64,000 nucleotides of DNA, taken from positions 5,219,501 through 5,283,500 of the forward strand of contig NC_135566.1 in assembly GCF_964340395.1 (NCBI RefSeq), written 5' to 3'. A program made the translations under genes and the position numbers. Origin of the DNA: Glandiceps talaboti (lineage: Eukaryota; Hemichordata; Enteropneusta; Spengelidae). Below, piece after piece: positions 31,701 through 61,544 of this stretch. The notes under the pieces are model-generated. The model was not told the origin of the DNA. It worked only from the letters and a program-made list of their open reading frames with translations, and did not search any database. Positions within the stretch are counted from its first letter, which is position 1; each line of letters starts with the position of its first letter.

Positions 31701-34700
31701 ACACTAAATTATGCTGTACCTGAGAACTTTCTCTACGGTGTATTTTGTCTGTTCTTGTTTTCTTGAAGCTCTTGTTTGTACTGGAGAAGAGATACCACCA
31801 ACAAGCGTTGTGTCTGACTTTGACTGAGCTTGTGAATCACCCAGCTGTTGTGTTGCAGCATTCACTGATGAATCTAACAGATATTTAGGAAAATAAGTTT
31901 CATATTATGTCCTGTTATAAAAATTGTAACAGAAATTGAAAGATAATGGTCTTGACAGCAGATATACTATATAGTTTTAGTTGAAGCAAGAATATAATTC
32001 ACTGATATATATTACTAGATTTCTTTGCATCTACGATTCCCATAGCTCAGATCTTACATCATAATTTTTTTTCTATATCATGGCCAGACAACTATTTTTC
32101 ACACCTACCGATAGCTTTTAAAACTAGGCTGATATTAATGATTTGTGACAACAAACCTGTATGTTTTGAACGGTGAACAATCTTGATAGCTGCTACGTGT
32201 CCCTGTATAACCACTCTCTTGTGTTCTCTATACTGTAAATGGTCTAACTCAGACTTTAATCCTTCCATTGGTAATAACTGGAATTAAACGACAACAGATT
32301 TTTTCCAAAACTTTTATAAAAAAAAACAACCCCAAAACATAAACCTTTACAGGAATTTTAAATGTTACACACACGTACATTATACGATACACTTTTCCTG
32401 GATGCAAAACTTAGTCATGATCATTTTCGTGCTATTAAAATTGGATACATTCAAAAAAATGCTAACACCAAAAAGTAAAATATTACGTACTTTGAATACA
32501 CCATCTGCTGAAAATTGTGTTTGAAACTCCTCTAGACTTGATGTTAGTGGTGGGTAGCCATAGTAACCACCAATGATTGACACATCGAGTAGTCTTCTGA
32601 TGGCTTCAGAGTTACTCCATGATTGTAAGACACCAATGATAAATTCATCTTTGTATGCGTTGTGTACATGGTTATTACTGTACAACTGTCAATTGAAAAA
32701 AAAAAAAATTCTTGTCGTGACCTTGCTACTACTGAGGAAATAACAGCAGAAAGATAATTTACATATGAATTTACTATGGTTTGGCAACCTTGATATTGAG
32801 GAAGACCAGGAAATGAACTCACACGGAATCGGGTTCCGTTATTATTACATATGTTTATCCAAAACAGCAAATTTCTGTAAAAATAATACTGTGCAATTGT
32901 GTGCTTTCATGTACATTGAACAATCGTGTCCTCATTTGCATGCAGGTATGCAATAATCTTTTCAGTAATGCAAATACCACTAGTATGTGCATGCAACAGT
33001 GCCAGTAATCTGTGGTTCATGTGTAATAATTTCTTACCCGACTTTTATTAGTTGATGTGAGGTATACATGTCTTTGTGATCTTGAATTATCACCAACTTG
33101 ATTAATCACCTTCATCTGATTACACACTAGTAACATACCAGGCATCAACTGACTGTGTACAGATGGCTGTAAAGATATCAATGGTATAAAAGGTCATGAC
33201 CTCCTGATAAAAGGTCACGACCTGATACTGCCTTGCAAATATCCCAGTGGAAACATACTAAATTTGTTTGAGAGAGAAAATGCTGATTTGGTATTTTCTC
33301 TGCGGGTTTTATATTCACATGGTGCAAATTCCTTCTGTATTCTGTTACATTTTGTAAAATAGTCGTAACTGGTTTAAAAGTTTCAAAGAGAAATGGTTTT
33401 AACAGTCAATAGATTTACAGCAAAATTGTGCTGAAGAAGCAACAGTTACATAGAGATATAAGAATAATCTATCACAAGAAGTTTTGGTACTCCCTCTGTA
33501 TTAGACATATGACAACATTCTGTTTGTGACATGATTTGGATGGATGTCCACACACATTGATTCCAATGATAACGTTTGCATTTAAGTGACAGTTAGTGAT
33601 TATAAATTGAGCTATAGCTAAAAACCAAGCAAGATGACCCTGAATTTTTATTACACAGATCAGTTGTTCTTTTCCTGCTCTTTCAATAAAACCATTATGA
33701 AAATCTTACACTGTCACAGCAAGTACTATTCAGTTTCTATTTTTTCAGCTATCATTTTTTGCTTTGTTTTATTCTATTCGTATGGACATTTCATTTTCCA
33801 TTCAAAAGTTAGTTAGCTGGAAAACTTTCATGATGACCTCATTTCTAATTTATATTATCAATTTGGTTCACTTTCCAAAAATCATTGAAATTTTACAAGT
33901 AGAAGTTATTGGAGCAACACTTCCTAAAGTCGGTTTAATGCTCAGTGGTCGTACGCTGCACATCTGTGCACATGTCTTTTTGGGATGTTTACAAACAAAT
34001 GTTGAAACTATTAAAAGTGTGAAATCTGCATGTTTTTTAAAATTATGAGTTATAATTCAAAGCTGCTTAGTAAAATTCTGTTGTGTGGGGACCCAACATG
34101 TGACTTGGATGGCTACTATGCTCAGCTGAGTAGCGGGGGCCAGAAAGAGAAGCAAATCAGTACAAGAGAACACCAAGATATACTTTGAGATAACACATGA
34201 TGCATTATTAAAATGCAAAACTTTTGAATTTTAGTGTTAAACTCTTCTTTGTAAACATCTCAAAACATAAGCATACCCATGATGCATTGCACTTGATCAC
34301 AGAACTTGAACAATGCATAAAAGTTTGATTCAGTTAGCAATAAAGTTTACCTGTGATGTACTAAATATTTCTAGAATGATTGGTTTGTCACTGCTATGGT
34401 CAACTATGTGAAGCCATCTACTGCACCAAAAAGAATCACTCTGAGGTCCTATGAGTTGAAGTAAAAGAATAGTCATAAAAGTGAATGTGAGCACAAAGAT
34501 ACTAGTAATGCTGTTATGAAACACTATTGACTGCTGCACTAACTTTAACTGGGGTACTATTTTTGTTATCAGACAACCAACAATATATTCAAAGAAAATT
34601 GTTAAAATACCAATAATTAGACATTGTATGTGTTAATTAGGGGTCGATTGTATCTATAACTAGTACAGCAACTGGTTGAAATCATGCTTGCATTGGGATA

Positions 34701-37700
34701 CTGATTTTTGGGTGTGGACCAAAAAATCAATTTGATTGAATTTATCGTACCATACTATGTGTACAGTGGCACAGATACATTTTTGTCCACAGGTGATTCA
34801 ATTCTAACAAAAAAGTATTCCAGTTGCAGCTGGTGAAGTTTAAAGGTGATACCCATTATTGGTTATGAGTTATGATGGTTAATGGTTTAATAGAGTTACT
34901 GGTTGGAATCTGCAGGTTATGGCTTTCAGCTTCTTTGTTTTCAATAGCTAAAGTCCTTGTGCAAGATTTGAACCATGATTATGTCCCAGTAAACCCTGCT
35001 GTATAATTGGGGACCTGGTAGGATAAAGGTTGCTAAGCAGGGCTTTAATCCTATGTGTCTTACAGAGGCTCCAAATGAGATTGTATGCTCCTCAGAAAGT
35101 TGAGAAAATATAGAGTCAAAGACTAAGAGATGTTACAGATTCCTGTTTGGGGCAATAATTATAAAGGGCATTGTGGGAAAGTGCTATATACGAGTTAGTA
35201 TTATTGTTATAGCATTATTATAATAATACAAATAGTTAAAATGATGTTTACCTTTCCTAACATTCCTTGTCCTATGCCATCTTCCAACAAATGTAACAAT
35301 GCCACACACATCACATATCAACTGGTCTGGGGCACCACTGAATGCAGTGAAAGTACAATCGCATTAATACAATGTATTAAAGGCAGCAGATCCTTCAAAA
35401 CGTTAGTTATCTACACCTAAGTCTGCTTTCCACATGTCAGATGTGAATTGAAATTATCAAATGTAACATTTCACAAAGACAATTTCTCAATCACATGAAA
35501 CTTGTGTCTACAAGTACAATGCAGTACTTCTTCATGGATCAAAATTATAGGAAAATGCGATATTTTTTCTTTCTCAGTTTTTAGTCTAATGTCTAAAATA
35601 TCAAAACACTCAAAAAAGTTACCTGGAACACAAAATTTTACATAAATAGCTGATGGTGACAAAGCATTTATTGTGCAAATAAGTCGTAGAGGGGACATTG
35701 AAAACTGATTTTGACCAAAATGACACTGAAATGATTTTTAGAAAATAAGACAATCCCTACATATATAAGTACCAACCTACCTTAACTGTTTCCTAGTTAG
35801 AAATTTGTACTTGACTGTTGGTAAATCGAAATGATTTAATGTGTTCGATGGCTGGATGATTTTGATGACTGCTTCAGGATGACTAGAATTTAAACTCAGT
35901 TCAGCTTCTAAAAAAATCACATCTGGGTTGTGTAGTACTGTTTTGCTGTGTAGACTGTATCTTCTCTTCACCTCATAGTTTTCAACCAGTAACACATTTC
36001 CAACAGTCAGGCTGAGAGATAGAACGAAACTGATTTAAATCACAACTCTCAGTGCATGTACTTGAAAAGCATTTTATCTCACATTATAGTCAAAATAGAA
36101 CAAGAAGGTTGACTTATTCTCAGTACCTGTAATAGCATTTTAACTCATGTTAGAGGGTCAAAGTAGAACAAGACAAACTCTATAGTCACTCTGGTTTGAT
36201 AGTAATTGAAAACTCTATAGTCACTCTGGTTTGGTAGTAATTGAAAACCTTATAGTCACTCTGGTTTGGTAGTAATTGAAAACCCTATAGTCACTCTGGT
36301 TTGGTAGTAATTGAAAACTCTAAAGTCACTCTGGTCACCGTTTGGTAGTACAACATGTATTTTAGCTGGGTACACATTTTCCATAATACCAAACACTCTT
36401 CTTGCATTTAGTGAGTAAATTGTTCCTTCTGTTGGCCAAGAGAATGAATCCTACCACAGACAAGGAAGTTTGTGATCATACATACCTATTGAAGTACTTT
36501 GGAGCCAGTCTTGTCCATAGTACAGTCGGTAGACACCCTGAACTATCAGCTATGTCTAAATACACCTGATAATGACAATATTGTATGTCAAGATTACAGA
36601 TAGTTACCAGAGGTATACTGTTCAGATATACTGCATTATTTAACAATCACACAAGATACAATATAGATGCATTTTAAGCAGAGCCTAGGTAAATAACAAA
36701 TGACAGAGACAGACAGACAGACCGTTACACTTATCTAAACTCATGATATGACATAATGATATAGATAGATAAAAAAAATGTAATTTCTGTTCTCTATATA
36801 GAAAACAACTTTTGACTTATTTTAGCTGTATTTTTTAATGTTTGCAGGAGTTAGACTTGATTACATTGTAGCTTGCTAGTCAACAAGCACTGAGTCTTTT
36901 TCTCCAGTTTTTAATTACGTTGTATTTGTTGGTATATAATCTTGTTTTCTACATTCTATATTTCTTGGAAAAATGAATATGAACTCAATATAATATTGAC
37001 CATGTAAACACTCTCCTTACCTGATATGGCCACTTTTCCCTAAATTTATCAGCTTTACCATAATAATGAAGTCTAGCCACACTAAGTATCCTGCCTAGGA
37101 TTGGTGGATGTGGTTTGTGTAGATGACCACGTTGCCATCTTTCAACAACCTTACTAATCTTGGTAATGGACGGAATAACTTGACTGGATATTTTGACTGG
37201 TTTCACTGAAATTAAATGAATATTTTGGTAATGTTATGATTATTGAAACAACAGTGTTTTTGTTAAGCAGGTAAAATCTATCCGAGTTCCTAAGTCATTT
37301 TACCAGGGTTCCCCTCCAAAATTATGGTACAATCTATTAGAAACTATGCCAGTTTTACTATATTCCCCCTTTCTGTAACCAGGGTTCCCTAACCTTAGTA
37401 AAAACACTGAAACATGTACTCAAAGATATCTGAAGAGTCTACACTTTGAAAATTACTAGTGTACTAAACCTTCTTCCACTGTACGCTGGGACAATAGATA
37501 TCATGTGATTTCAATTTGATAAAACCTTGGTTTTTCAGTGACTCACCACTTACATTAGCGAGGGAGAGGGGAAAACCAGATGTTGGTGCATCACTTCAAA
37601 TTGCTGTGTTGATTGTCAGTGGCATGTCAGCTTAGACGGCACAACGCTTCAAAGTTACATTTATAGCAAAACAGCAAATTTTACTTCTTTCACATATGTG

Positions 37701-39470
37701 AATGTAAATTTGTGATGCTGACACAAACAGAAATCTTCTTTACACTGCTAAATCTAACCACATATAGGGTATATTACAATAAAGAATAACTAAACAGCTA
37801 CTTAGAAATGTATGTTATTCCCACCTTCATTTTCCCATTGTTCTCCGTATGGATCATTATCATTCCAGAGTGGTAGGTAGTATTCCCTACTTACTGCCAA
37901 TGGTTGATTTGACTTTTCCAGATCACTTGCACCAGGCCAGAACAACAGTTGATCCACTAGGGAAATAATCAAGACATCCAGAAAGAGTTTTAATTCACTT
38001 TCTATTTAGTTTACAAAACAAGTAATAACTGCTTGAAGGGCTAATTTTCAATCCTGGATCAGTGTCTCAACATTTCCCAAGATCTCCCCAATACTAGACA
38101 GGTACACAGCCGACTGAGGCTACCCAGGGCAATGTCCCCAATCCATGACATTACCCCTTGTTTTACAATGCTATCTTCTCATTACAATTATAGAACAAAT
38201 TGAAGACAAGACCTACCATTCTGTATATGTGGTGTTTCAATCGGTAAGTACTCTAATTCTTCTAGTATCAGGTAACTTTCAGCTTTCAAACTCATTTCAT
38301 TATAATGTAGTTTACAGTCCAGTAATCTAACCACACATCCTGCATGCAGCTAAATAGAAAAAAATATACATATCACTTTGAATTACATTGGCAAAATATA
38401 TCAAAAAATCTCAAGTCTACAAAACTTCCTTCTCGCCTAAAACATAAAAGTAGTTCTGAAGCAGCACAAGCTGTGTTTATAATATTTTTTCACTCAAAGT
38501 TATTATTACTTACAGAAACCTAGAGGTATGACTGTATCATATAATTTTCATAACTGTTGATGCTTGCCTTCTCTAATAACAAACTATAACTGTGTGAGTT
38601 TTGTAGAAGATATTATAAACGTGTTCTCTTCAGAGTAACAAAGTAATTAACAGTACCTTATTCAGAATAACAAAGTAATTAACAGTACCTTATTCAGAAT
38701 AACAAAGTAATTAACAGTACCCTATTCAGAGTAACAAAGTAATTAACAGTACCTTATTCAGAGTAACAAAGTAATTAACAGTACCTTATTCTTTTGGACA
38801 TAAGTATTTAATTTTGGAGCAAGCAGACATTTGATGAGGTGTGTGCCATCAGTGAGCGTGATGTCATAACCATCACTTCCTACATCATGGCTCAGACCCG
38901 TTTCAGCTGAAAAATTGCCATCAACCTGGTACCTTTGTACTGCATACACCTATGCAGAGAACAAAAAGAAACCATTGCAGTACATGTACTGATGATAATC
39001 TTGTACAAAGAGAGTGTTCATAAACTATAGATCTATTATTGAGATACTACTAGTAGATCCATGCATATAAAACAAAGGGGACTTATCCCATCGTGTCTAA
39101 ATATGTTTGAAACATACATGTATTGAGCCTAAATACAGCGGAAAAAAGTATTAGCTGTGCAGGAACAAAAGTCCAGCTTGCAGACGGAGTAAGTCGGGAC
39201 TCGATTCTGACGTTGTCTCTTGTAGTTGTACACCAAAACATGGACAATGTCAGAAGACAGAATCCTAACTTCGTCTGCAGTGCGAGTGCAAGCTGGACAG
39301 ACATGACAGAATGTATATAGTTATGTTGCCAGACTTACCAGAAGGTTGATGGGTTTGATATTACCGCCAACAGCTTTCAAGACCCTTAATTCTTCCTTTA
39401 GGTTATGTACAGAGTGTAAAGAAATTGTGGACTGATCAATAACTGACGCTTCAAGATTCCTTGACGCCAT
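28776..39470 (-). CDS. RADX: RADX orthologue, RPA-like single-stranded DNA binding replication fork protein
   Basis: Seventeen exons: 39339-39470, 38785-38949, 38217-38349, 37825-37956, 37021-37205, 36486-36565, 35781-36011, 35252-35337, 34351-34448, 33038-33166, 32491-32685, 32157-32277, 31720-31873, 31161-31284, 29906-30134, 29418-29594 and 28776-29011. All phases agree and the sum is 2607 nt (868 residues; human RADX is about 855). Recognised RADX-like segments are VYAVQRY (45-51), YYLPLWNDNDPYGEQW, LHYYGKADK with VYLDIADSSG, ICDVCGIVTFVGRW, WLHIVDHSSDKPIILEIFST, SIIGGYYGYPPL, LDHLQYREHKRVVIQG and a C-terminal LVAVLDLY block. In vertebrates RADX binds ssDNA through OB folds at stalled forks and restrains RAD51; the same role is inferred. 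A basic, Ser/Lys-rich stretch (about 563-655) with APKKRLQ may be a nuclear signal or linker. Confidence 0.95.
29160..29212 (+). repeat. Retroposon 3' tail with GATT repeats
   Basis: GGTTGGCGCTATACAAATTT followed by (GATT)n is the stereotyped 3' end of L2/CR1-type LINEs and SINEs that borrow it. Only the tail is recognisable. It lies in RADX intron 16. Confidence 0.55.
30297..31003. repeat. 22-bp minisatellite array, about 30 copies
   Basis: The unit CATTCTAAACCATGACATCATG recurs with variants (ATCGTG, ATCACA and short deletions) over about 0.7 kb in RADX intron 14, between exons 15 (30134) and 14 (31161). Central copies are the most uniform and right-hand copies more divergent. It is non-coding. 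Confidence 0.95.
32800..32990 (+). repeat. Dispersed repeat family C, copy 1
   Basis: AACAGCAAATTTCTGTAAAA and the following CATGTACA...TTTGCATGCAGGTATGCA blocks recur inverted at about 63065-63280. The left part (GGAAT.G.GTTC.GTTATTA) is also shared. This copy lies in RADX intron 10. Confidence 0.65.
33191..33223. promoter_or_regulatory. Two palindromic AGGTCA half-site pairs (IR0)
   Basis: AGGTCATGACCT (33191-33202) and AGGTCACGACCT (33212-33223) lie 21 bp apart in a small tandem duplication with the flank TGATAAA or GTATAAA. They sit in RADX intron 9, starting 23 bp from the exon 10 acceptor. The first matches the palindromic thyroid/retinoid-type response element. Activity is unknown. 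Confidence 0.3.
36065..36172 (-). repeat. Dispersed repeat family B, copy 2
   Basis: TTCTCAGTACCTGTAATAGC, then TCATGTTAGAGGGTCAAAGT and AGAACAAG, is an inverted relative of the 27245 and 49205 copies. It lies in RADX intron 6 and runs directly into a tandem array. Confidence 0.6.
36172..36350. repeat. Tandem array, about 40-bp unit
   Basis: Four to five copies of AACTCTATAGTCACTCTGGT followed by TTGGTAGTAATTGAA lie in RADX intron 6. A single related unit occurs at 59038-59072. Confidence 0.9.
38627..38792. repeat. Five-copy ~32-bp tandem repeat overlapping the RADX exon 2 splice donor
   Basis: The unit AACAAAGTAATTAACAGTAC + CTTATTCAGAGT is repeated five times. The last copy contains the functional minus-strand donor (AAG|gtactg) that ends exon 2 at 38785, so the four other copies carry the same or nearly the same donor-like sequence inside intron 2. 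Confidence 0.9.
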
Positions 39471-39540
39471 ATCGTAGATGCGATGTTGACGTTTTCGAAC
39501 ATGGCGCCCCCAAAACGCCCTCTACAGGTATGAAGCACTA
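39471..39540. promoter_or_regulatory. Putative bidirectional promoter of RADX
   Basis: Only about 30 bp separate the RADX ATG (minus, 39470) from a plus-strand ATG at 39501 in the context AACATGGCGCCCCC. The plus-strand frame encodes MAPPKRPLQ and meets a gtatga donor. Local CpG density is high compared with the surroundings. No downstream plus-strand exon was found, so a divergent transcript is only suggested. Confidence 0.35.
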
Positions 39541-39624
39541 ACATCACACATCTTTTGTTTTCAACTTCGGCTTAAAATAGGTTGGTGAATACTTGTATAA
39601 TTTCATATACAGTTAGAGGGATTA

Positions 39625-40343
39625 GGCCTAATAAAAAAAAAACTGTGTGCTTCCGGTTCCGGTTACGCTCACGCTCAATTTTAGAATAGGTGGGGGTAGG
39701 TAGATTTTTTATTTTGTTGTATTATGTTTTTTTTCTGTGTGAGTGTCTACTTGAGTTCAGGCTTTCCAAATGGTCTCTGTGTTGTTTATTTCTTCCTGTC
39801 AGATGTACAGCCATTACAGATTGGAAGAACAGTTTTAGAGTGTCTTTTTAAGTTGATGGCAGTTTCTGCATCCACTAGTTCTCGTGAGACACAATTTTTA
39901 CGATTTTACTATTTTTTTTCATGCATATATATGATCGAATGTTTGTCCAGTGTGATAATCTCCCAGCAGATGAGAGATAAAGCAAACTGTTAATGTAAGT
40001 GATCTCTCGCCAATTATAAGATTAGGAATGTTTTAATTCAGATAAGATGAGAAGAATGGACAAGGCGTTTTTATTTAGTCAATAAAGAAAAGAGAGAATT
40101 ACATACAGCCTCAGACTGCTAGTGGTCTGAGATATAGCTGAGAGCAAAGTAACCAGGGAAAGAAAAAGAGATAGTTTTAAAACTCAATGAGTGAATTGAT
40201 CAATATCACACACAAAATGTTATATTGCACCACAAAAATTGATCATTCAATCAATCAGCCGATCGATCAATCAGTTACATGCCCGCTGCCCCCTGTGGGT
40301 GGGGGTTGGGTAACCGGAACCAAACAGTTGTTTTTTTTAGGCC
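39625..40343. mobile_element. 719-bp PIF/Harbinger-like MITE with TTA duplication
   Basis: Imperfect terminal inverted repeats begin GGCCTAATAAAAAAAAAACT and, at the right end, GGCCTAAAAAAAACAACTGT on the reverse strand. Both continue into TTCCGGTTAC. TTA flanks both sides (39622-39624 and 40344-40346). The interior is non-coding. TWA duplications are typical of PIF/Harbinger. Confidence 0.65.
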
Positions 40344-43300
40344 TTAGGGTAACTTTTTAAAAAAAGTAAAATTTTATTTTTGTTTTATGGATGTAACCCA
40401 GACATCATACTATTTATAACATTTTTGGAGCAAAGATCATTTTATCTTTCAAGTTTTTAGCATAAACATACCTGGTTCATACTATACTGATAAATAGATA
40501 TGTCTTTCACATGTTGGGTAATGGAGAGAAAGTAACATCCATGAACTGAAAAATCACACATTCATTGGGAATAGTCTTTGTACATTTTAGTTTATTTCTG
40601 GCACTCATGCCATGTACAAGTAGGGAGTACTTTACACATTTTCACAAAACTGACTGACTTGACAACAATTAGTAGTCTAAAAAATAAACTATACTTCATG
40701 TATTAATTCTCATAAATATACATACATATACAATGTTTACATCATTTGGTATTCCTCTAGGTTTGAAAGTCATGACAAGACAATACAATACAGGGGATGT
40801 GGTAAACATCAAAGTACAAATTACTTACATTTCATTATTTGGTGGTCACATCACCTCAAGTCAAAGATCAAATTGTGGAATTGATAGTTTTATTAGAGAT
40901 CTCAAAGATACAATCATTGATGAGATTCTTATTTGACGGTTACGAACTAAAATTATTCATTATTCAAATTCACATGCAAGAATTTACTGTACAAACATCC
41001 TAGTTAATAACAGTCTGTATGGGAGGGCTTACTACATGTACCAAGGTCCACAAAATCCATGTCCAGTCTGTAATGGTTTTATCATGTACCCAATGAAAAG
41101 TTTGAATGTTTTTGATAAATATAAACCATACATGTATATTTGGTGTCAATGTTGGACGTGATATTGAAAGTTAATTACCATTTGGTTAAAAACTGTAATA
41201 AAAGCAAAGCTGTTTGATAGATACAATGACTTTATTTGGGTAATGTGGGCCATGCATGATATTTATTAGAGGAGTAGAAGCTCATGATTTCTATATAGCA
41301 TTACACAGTATCAAATAATTTTTGAGGTGAATCCAAAATTTTCGCTGACATCTCATCAGCATTGTCGGGAGTATACTAATGATGTGCTGTTATTATGTGT
41401 CTCACTATAGTACACACAACAACCCACTGAAGTATACCCCTGGCAATACATCAGATTCACTTCCAGACTTTTAGAGTAGAAGTTTTCTTTTGATATCATT
41501 ACAAGTAAATATTGGTATATGCAGGATTAGCGCTAGCAATCGCTGCAGTAGCAAAAAGCTATCACCACATTGGCAAATTGATAATTTCCACCATTCATAC
41601 TCTTAAATTCGTCAAAACTAATAAAATGTCTTTCTTTCCATGCTAGAACCCATAAATCATAGGATGTTGTAGTTAGTTGCTGTCGCTTTGACTTGCTGAT
41701 GATCACTTCACTGACCCTGTATGTCATACGGTAAGTACCTCTAGAAACGAAATTATACCTATATTGTTCTTTACAAGTATTCAATTATCTTTCCTATACA
41801 CAAAAATACAAAGTTTGAAATCAAACAAATATTTTTCCATGACCTAGTAGGAGGCTTCAATTAATATATATATTACTATCTCTGTAGTACCAGGACATAT
41901 TTCATTAATAAACTAATTGCCATTCTTAGTTCATAGTATGTAGCATCTTTGATTCAATGTAGAAACTGTATATTCACAACTGGCACAAATAAGATTGTAA
42001 CTTTCAACAACAGTACAGTACTCAATGTACACTTCTATATTTTACAACTGGTGCATTAAGAGGAATCAAATGTTTCCCTTAATTTTTTCTTAGCTAAGAA
42101 AACAAATCTTGTTAACCAACCCTAACTCTTTCATCACTTTTTGTAAATTAAATTCGTACAAAACAAAAAAAAGTATCTTGATGATCATGTAAATCACTAA
42201 AAGATATAAACATTTACTAGTACAACAATATTTCATAATTTATGACTTGTTAAACTTTCATACATTATATTTCATACTATTACTGCTAATATTATTTCAA
42301 TTTCTAGAAATATTGACACATTCACATACATGTATAAACAAAGAAGTCTTTCGATAGCCATAATTAACTGACTTTTATATAAAATACATAAACCCTGAAT
42401 ACCAAAAAAAAACAAGCTTTGCATATACTTCTACGTTATTGCACTTCAAGTTTTACACTTTTCATCAAATATACATACCATTTCTTGTGCACATTTTTAA
42501 GTAGTTTTTAGAACTATTCAACTACTTTGCAGCAAGAGTATCACCCTGGAAAATCAAAAATTGACGGAATACATTTTGTTTTTGGATAAACTACCCTGAA
42601 AAAGATGGTGTGCAATTCAATAGTGATTCTACAAAATATTGAGAGTAAAGAGAAATATTGCAAGTTCATGCATACCATGTTATAGGATGGAATGAAAAGC
42701 ATTGATTTTGCCCATTTGTAATGATTAACAATGAGACAAGATTGATCAAACACCTGGGCTTCCAACCAACTGTGTTTTATTGATACTCGAAAAGTTGATT
42801 GGCAGACAATTTCCTGTGCGAGTAATTTTCACAGATATAGACAAACCAGCTGATAAGAAAAAATTGCAATAATCTACATCAGAGATATCCACACAGGGAT
42901 CTTGTTGTGTTACATGTATACCAATCTGGTCTTTGCATGAAGTCTTTCATATATACAAAATGTAGCTCATGACATACAACAACAGAAACCTAGCTTTCAG
43001 CCTACTACTGATACAAACTATATCTATTGTTGTACTCACAGGGTGGAATTTCTCATGACTTGTATATATTTGTAGGGACTTTCAGTGTAATTATATCAGT
43101 ACAAGAAAGGTACTGCTATCACCCACTTGTGTAATCTACCATACTGAACAACAATAGTGTTAGTGTATGTCTTTATCCTAGAAAGCTGACAGCTTGGTTT
43201 CCACAGCTAATATGGGTAAATTTAATGCTATTCATTCTACAGGTGTGTTGAGTGAACGGTTTCCCTTCTTTTACAAACACTAAGAGGGTATACTTTACAT

Positions 43301-43589
43301 ACCCCCATTTCTGTATACTCTCTTTATCATTTCATTAAGCCTCTTAGCCATATATATACAGCATCTTTCTTGCTGCTGTACTTGCATTGCATTACCAACA
43401 TAAAGACATTATTTAGTACTATGTTTCACCATCTCAATGTTTGAGATGACCTTATTAATAGTATTAATTTAGTTACAATGGCCAACATTATGGCCTTATT
43501 ACACACAGAGTTCACTTTTTACAAAATAAACTGTGATAAATGTTTGATAACTTAAATAGTACTTCATACAAATTGCACCTGTCAGTGTT

Positions 43590-60938
<17,349 letters not shown>

Positions 60939-61388
60939 CTGTAAATGAAAATAAACACCTGATAAGAAACTGTGTTGAACAAGTACAGTTTAAAGTTAAT
61001 ATGAGCTGAAATTCCATGGAAAAACTGTTGTTGAACAGTTTAAAGTTTGATGTTTGATTGCAAATAATACAAATAAAATCATTCTTAGGATGGAAGGGTT
61101 AATATCTAAAATAAAATAAAATAACATTTATATGCAAATTAGACTAATAATTATGCACATTCTTATAATTATAAATATGTCTGTTCTCTTCTAAATGTCT
61201 CAAAATAATGACAGGCTTGTGAAAATGAATATAACGTCATACATATATGGTATGTGGTTCATGTCATCAGCTGTTGTGAAAGAACAATACATTATAGGAT
61301 GTAATATTTTGTCACAGATGTATGGCAAATACTACCGTATGTACATGTATGCTCCTAAAATCCATCTCAAAATATGATCAATCACTAC

Positions 61389-61544
<156 letters not shown>

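Larger units (their letters stand above)
39471..43589. other. Intergenic region between RADX start and SVOP stop codon
   Basis: It contains the RADX promoter, a possible divergent plus-strand start at 39501, a 719-bp MITE (39625-40343) and the SVOP 3' UTR on the right. Frames at 40733-40936 (+) and 41533-41784 (-) have no recognised homology. AATAAA on the minus strand at 42776-42781 is one of several candidate SVOP polyadenylation signals. Confidence 0.55.

Noticed and set aside
40930-41170. Plus-strand reading SLYGRAYYMYQGPQNPCPVC with two CxxC-like cysteines, considered as an exon of a divergent gene from 39501
   Set aside because: No convincing splice borders in frame with MAPPKRPLQ, and the upstream frame has stops. 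Left as unassigned.
41533-41784. Minus-strand 83-codon frame preceded by a good acceptor, between SVOP and RADX
   Set aside because: A candidate alternative last exon of SVOP, but its entry phase does not fit the phase-0 donor of 44132-44245 and the peptide resembles nothing I know.
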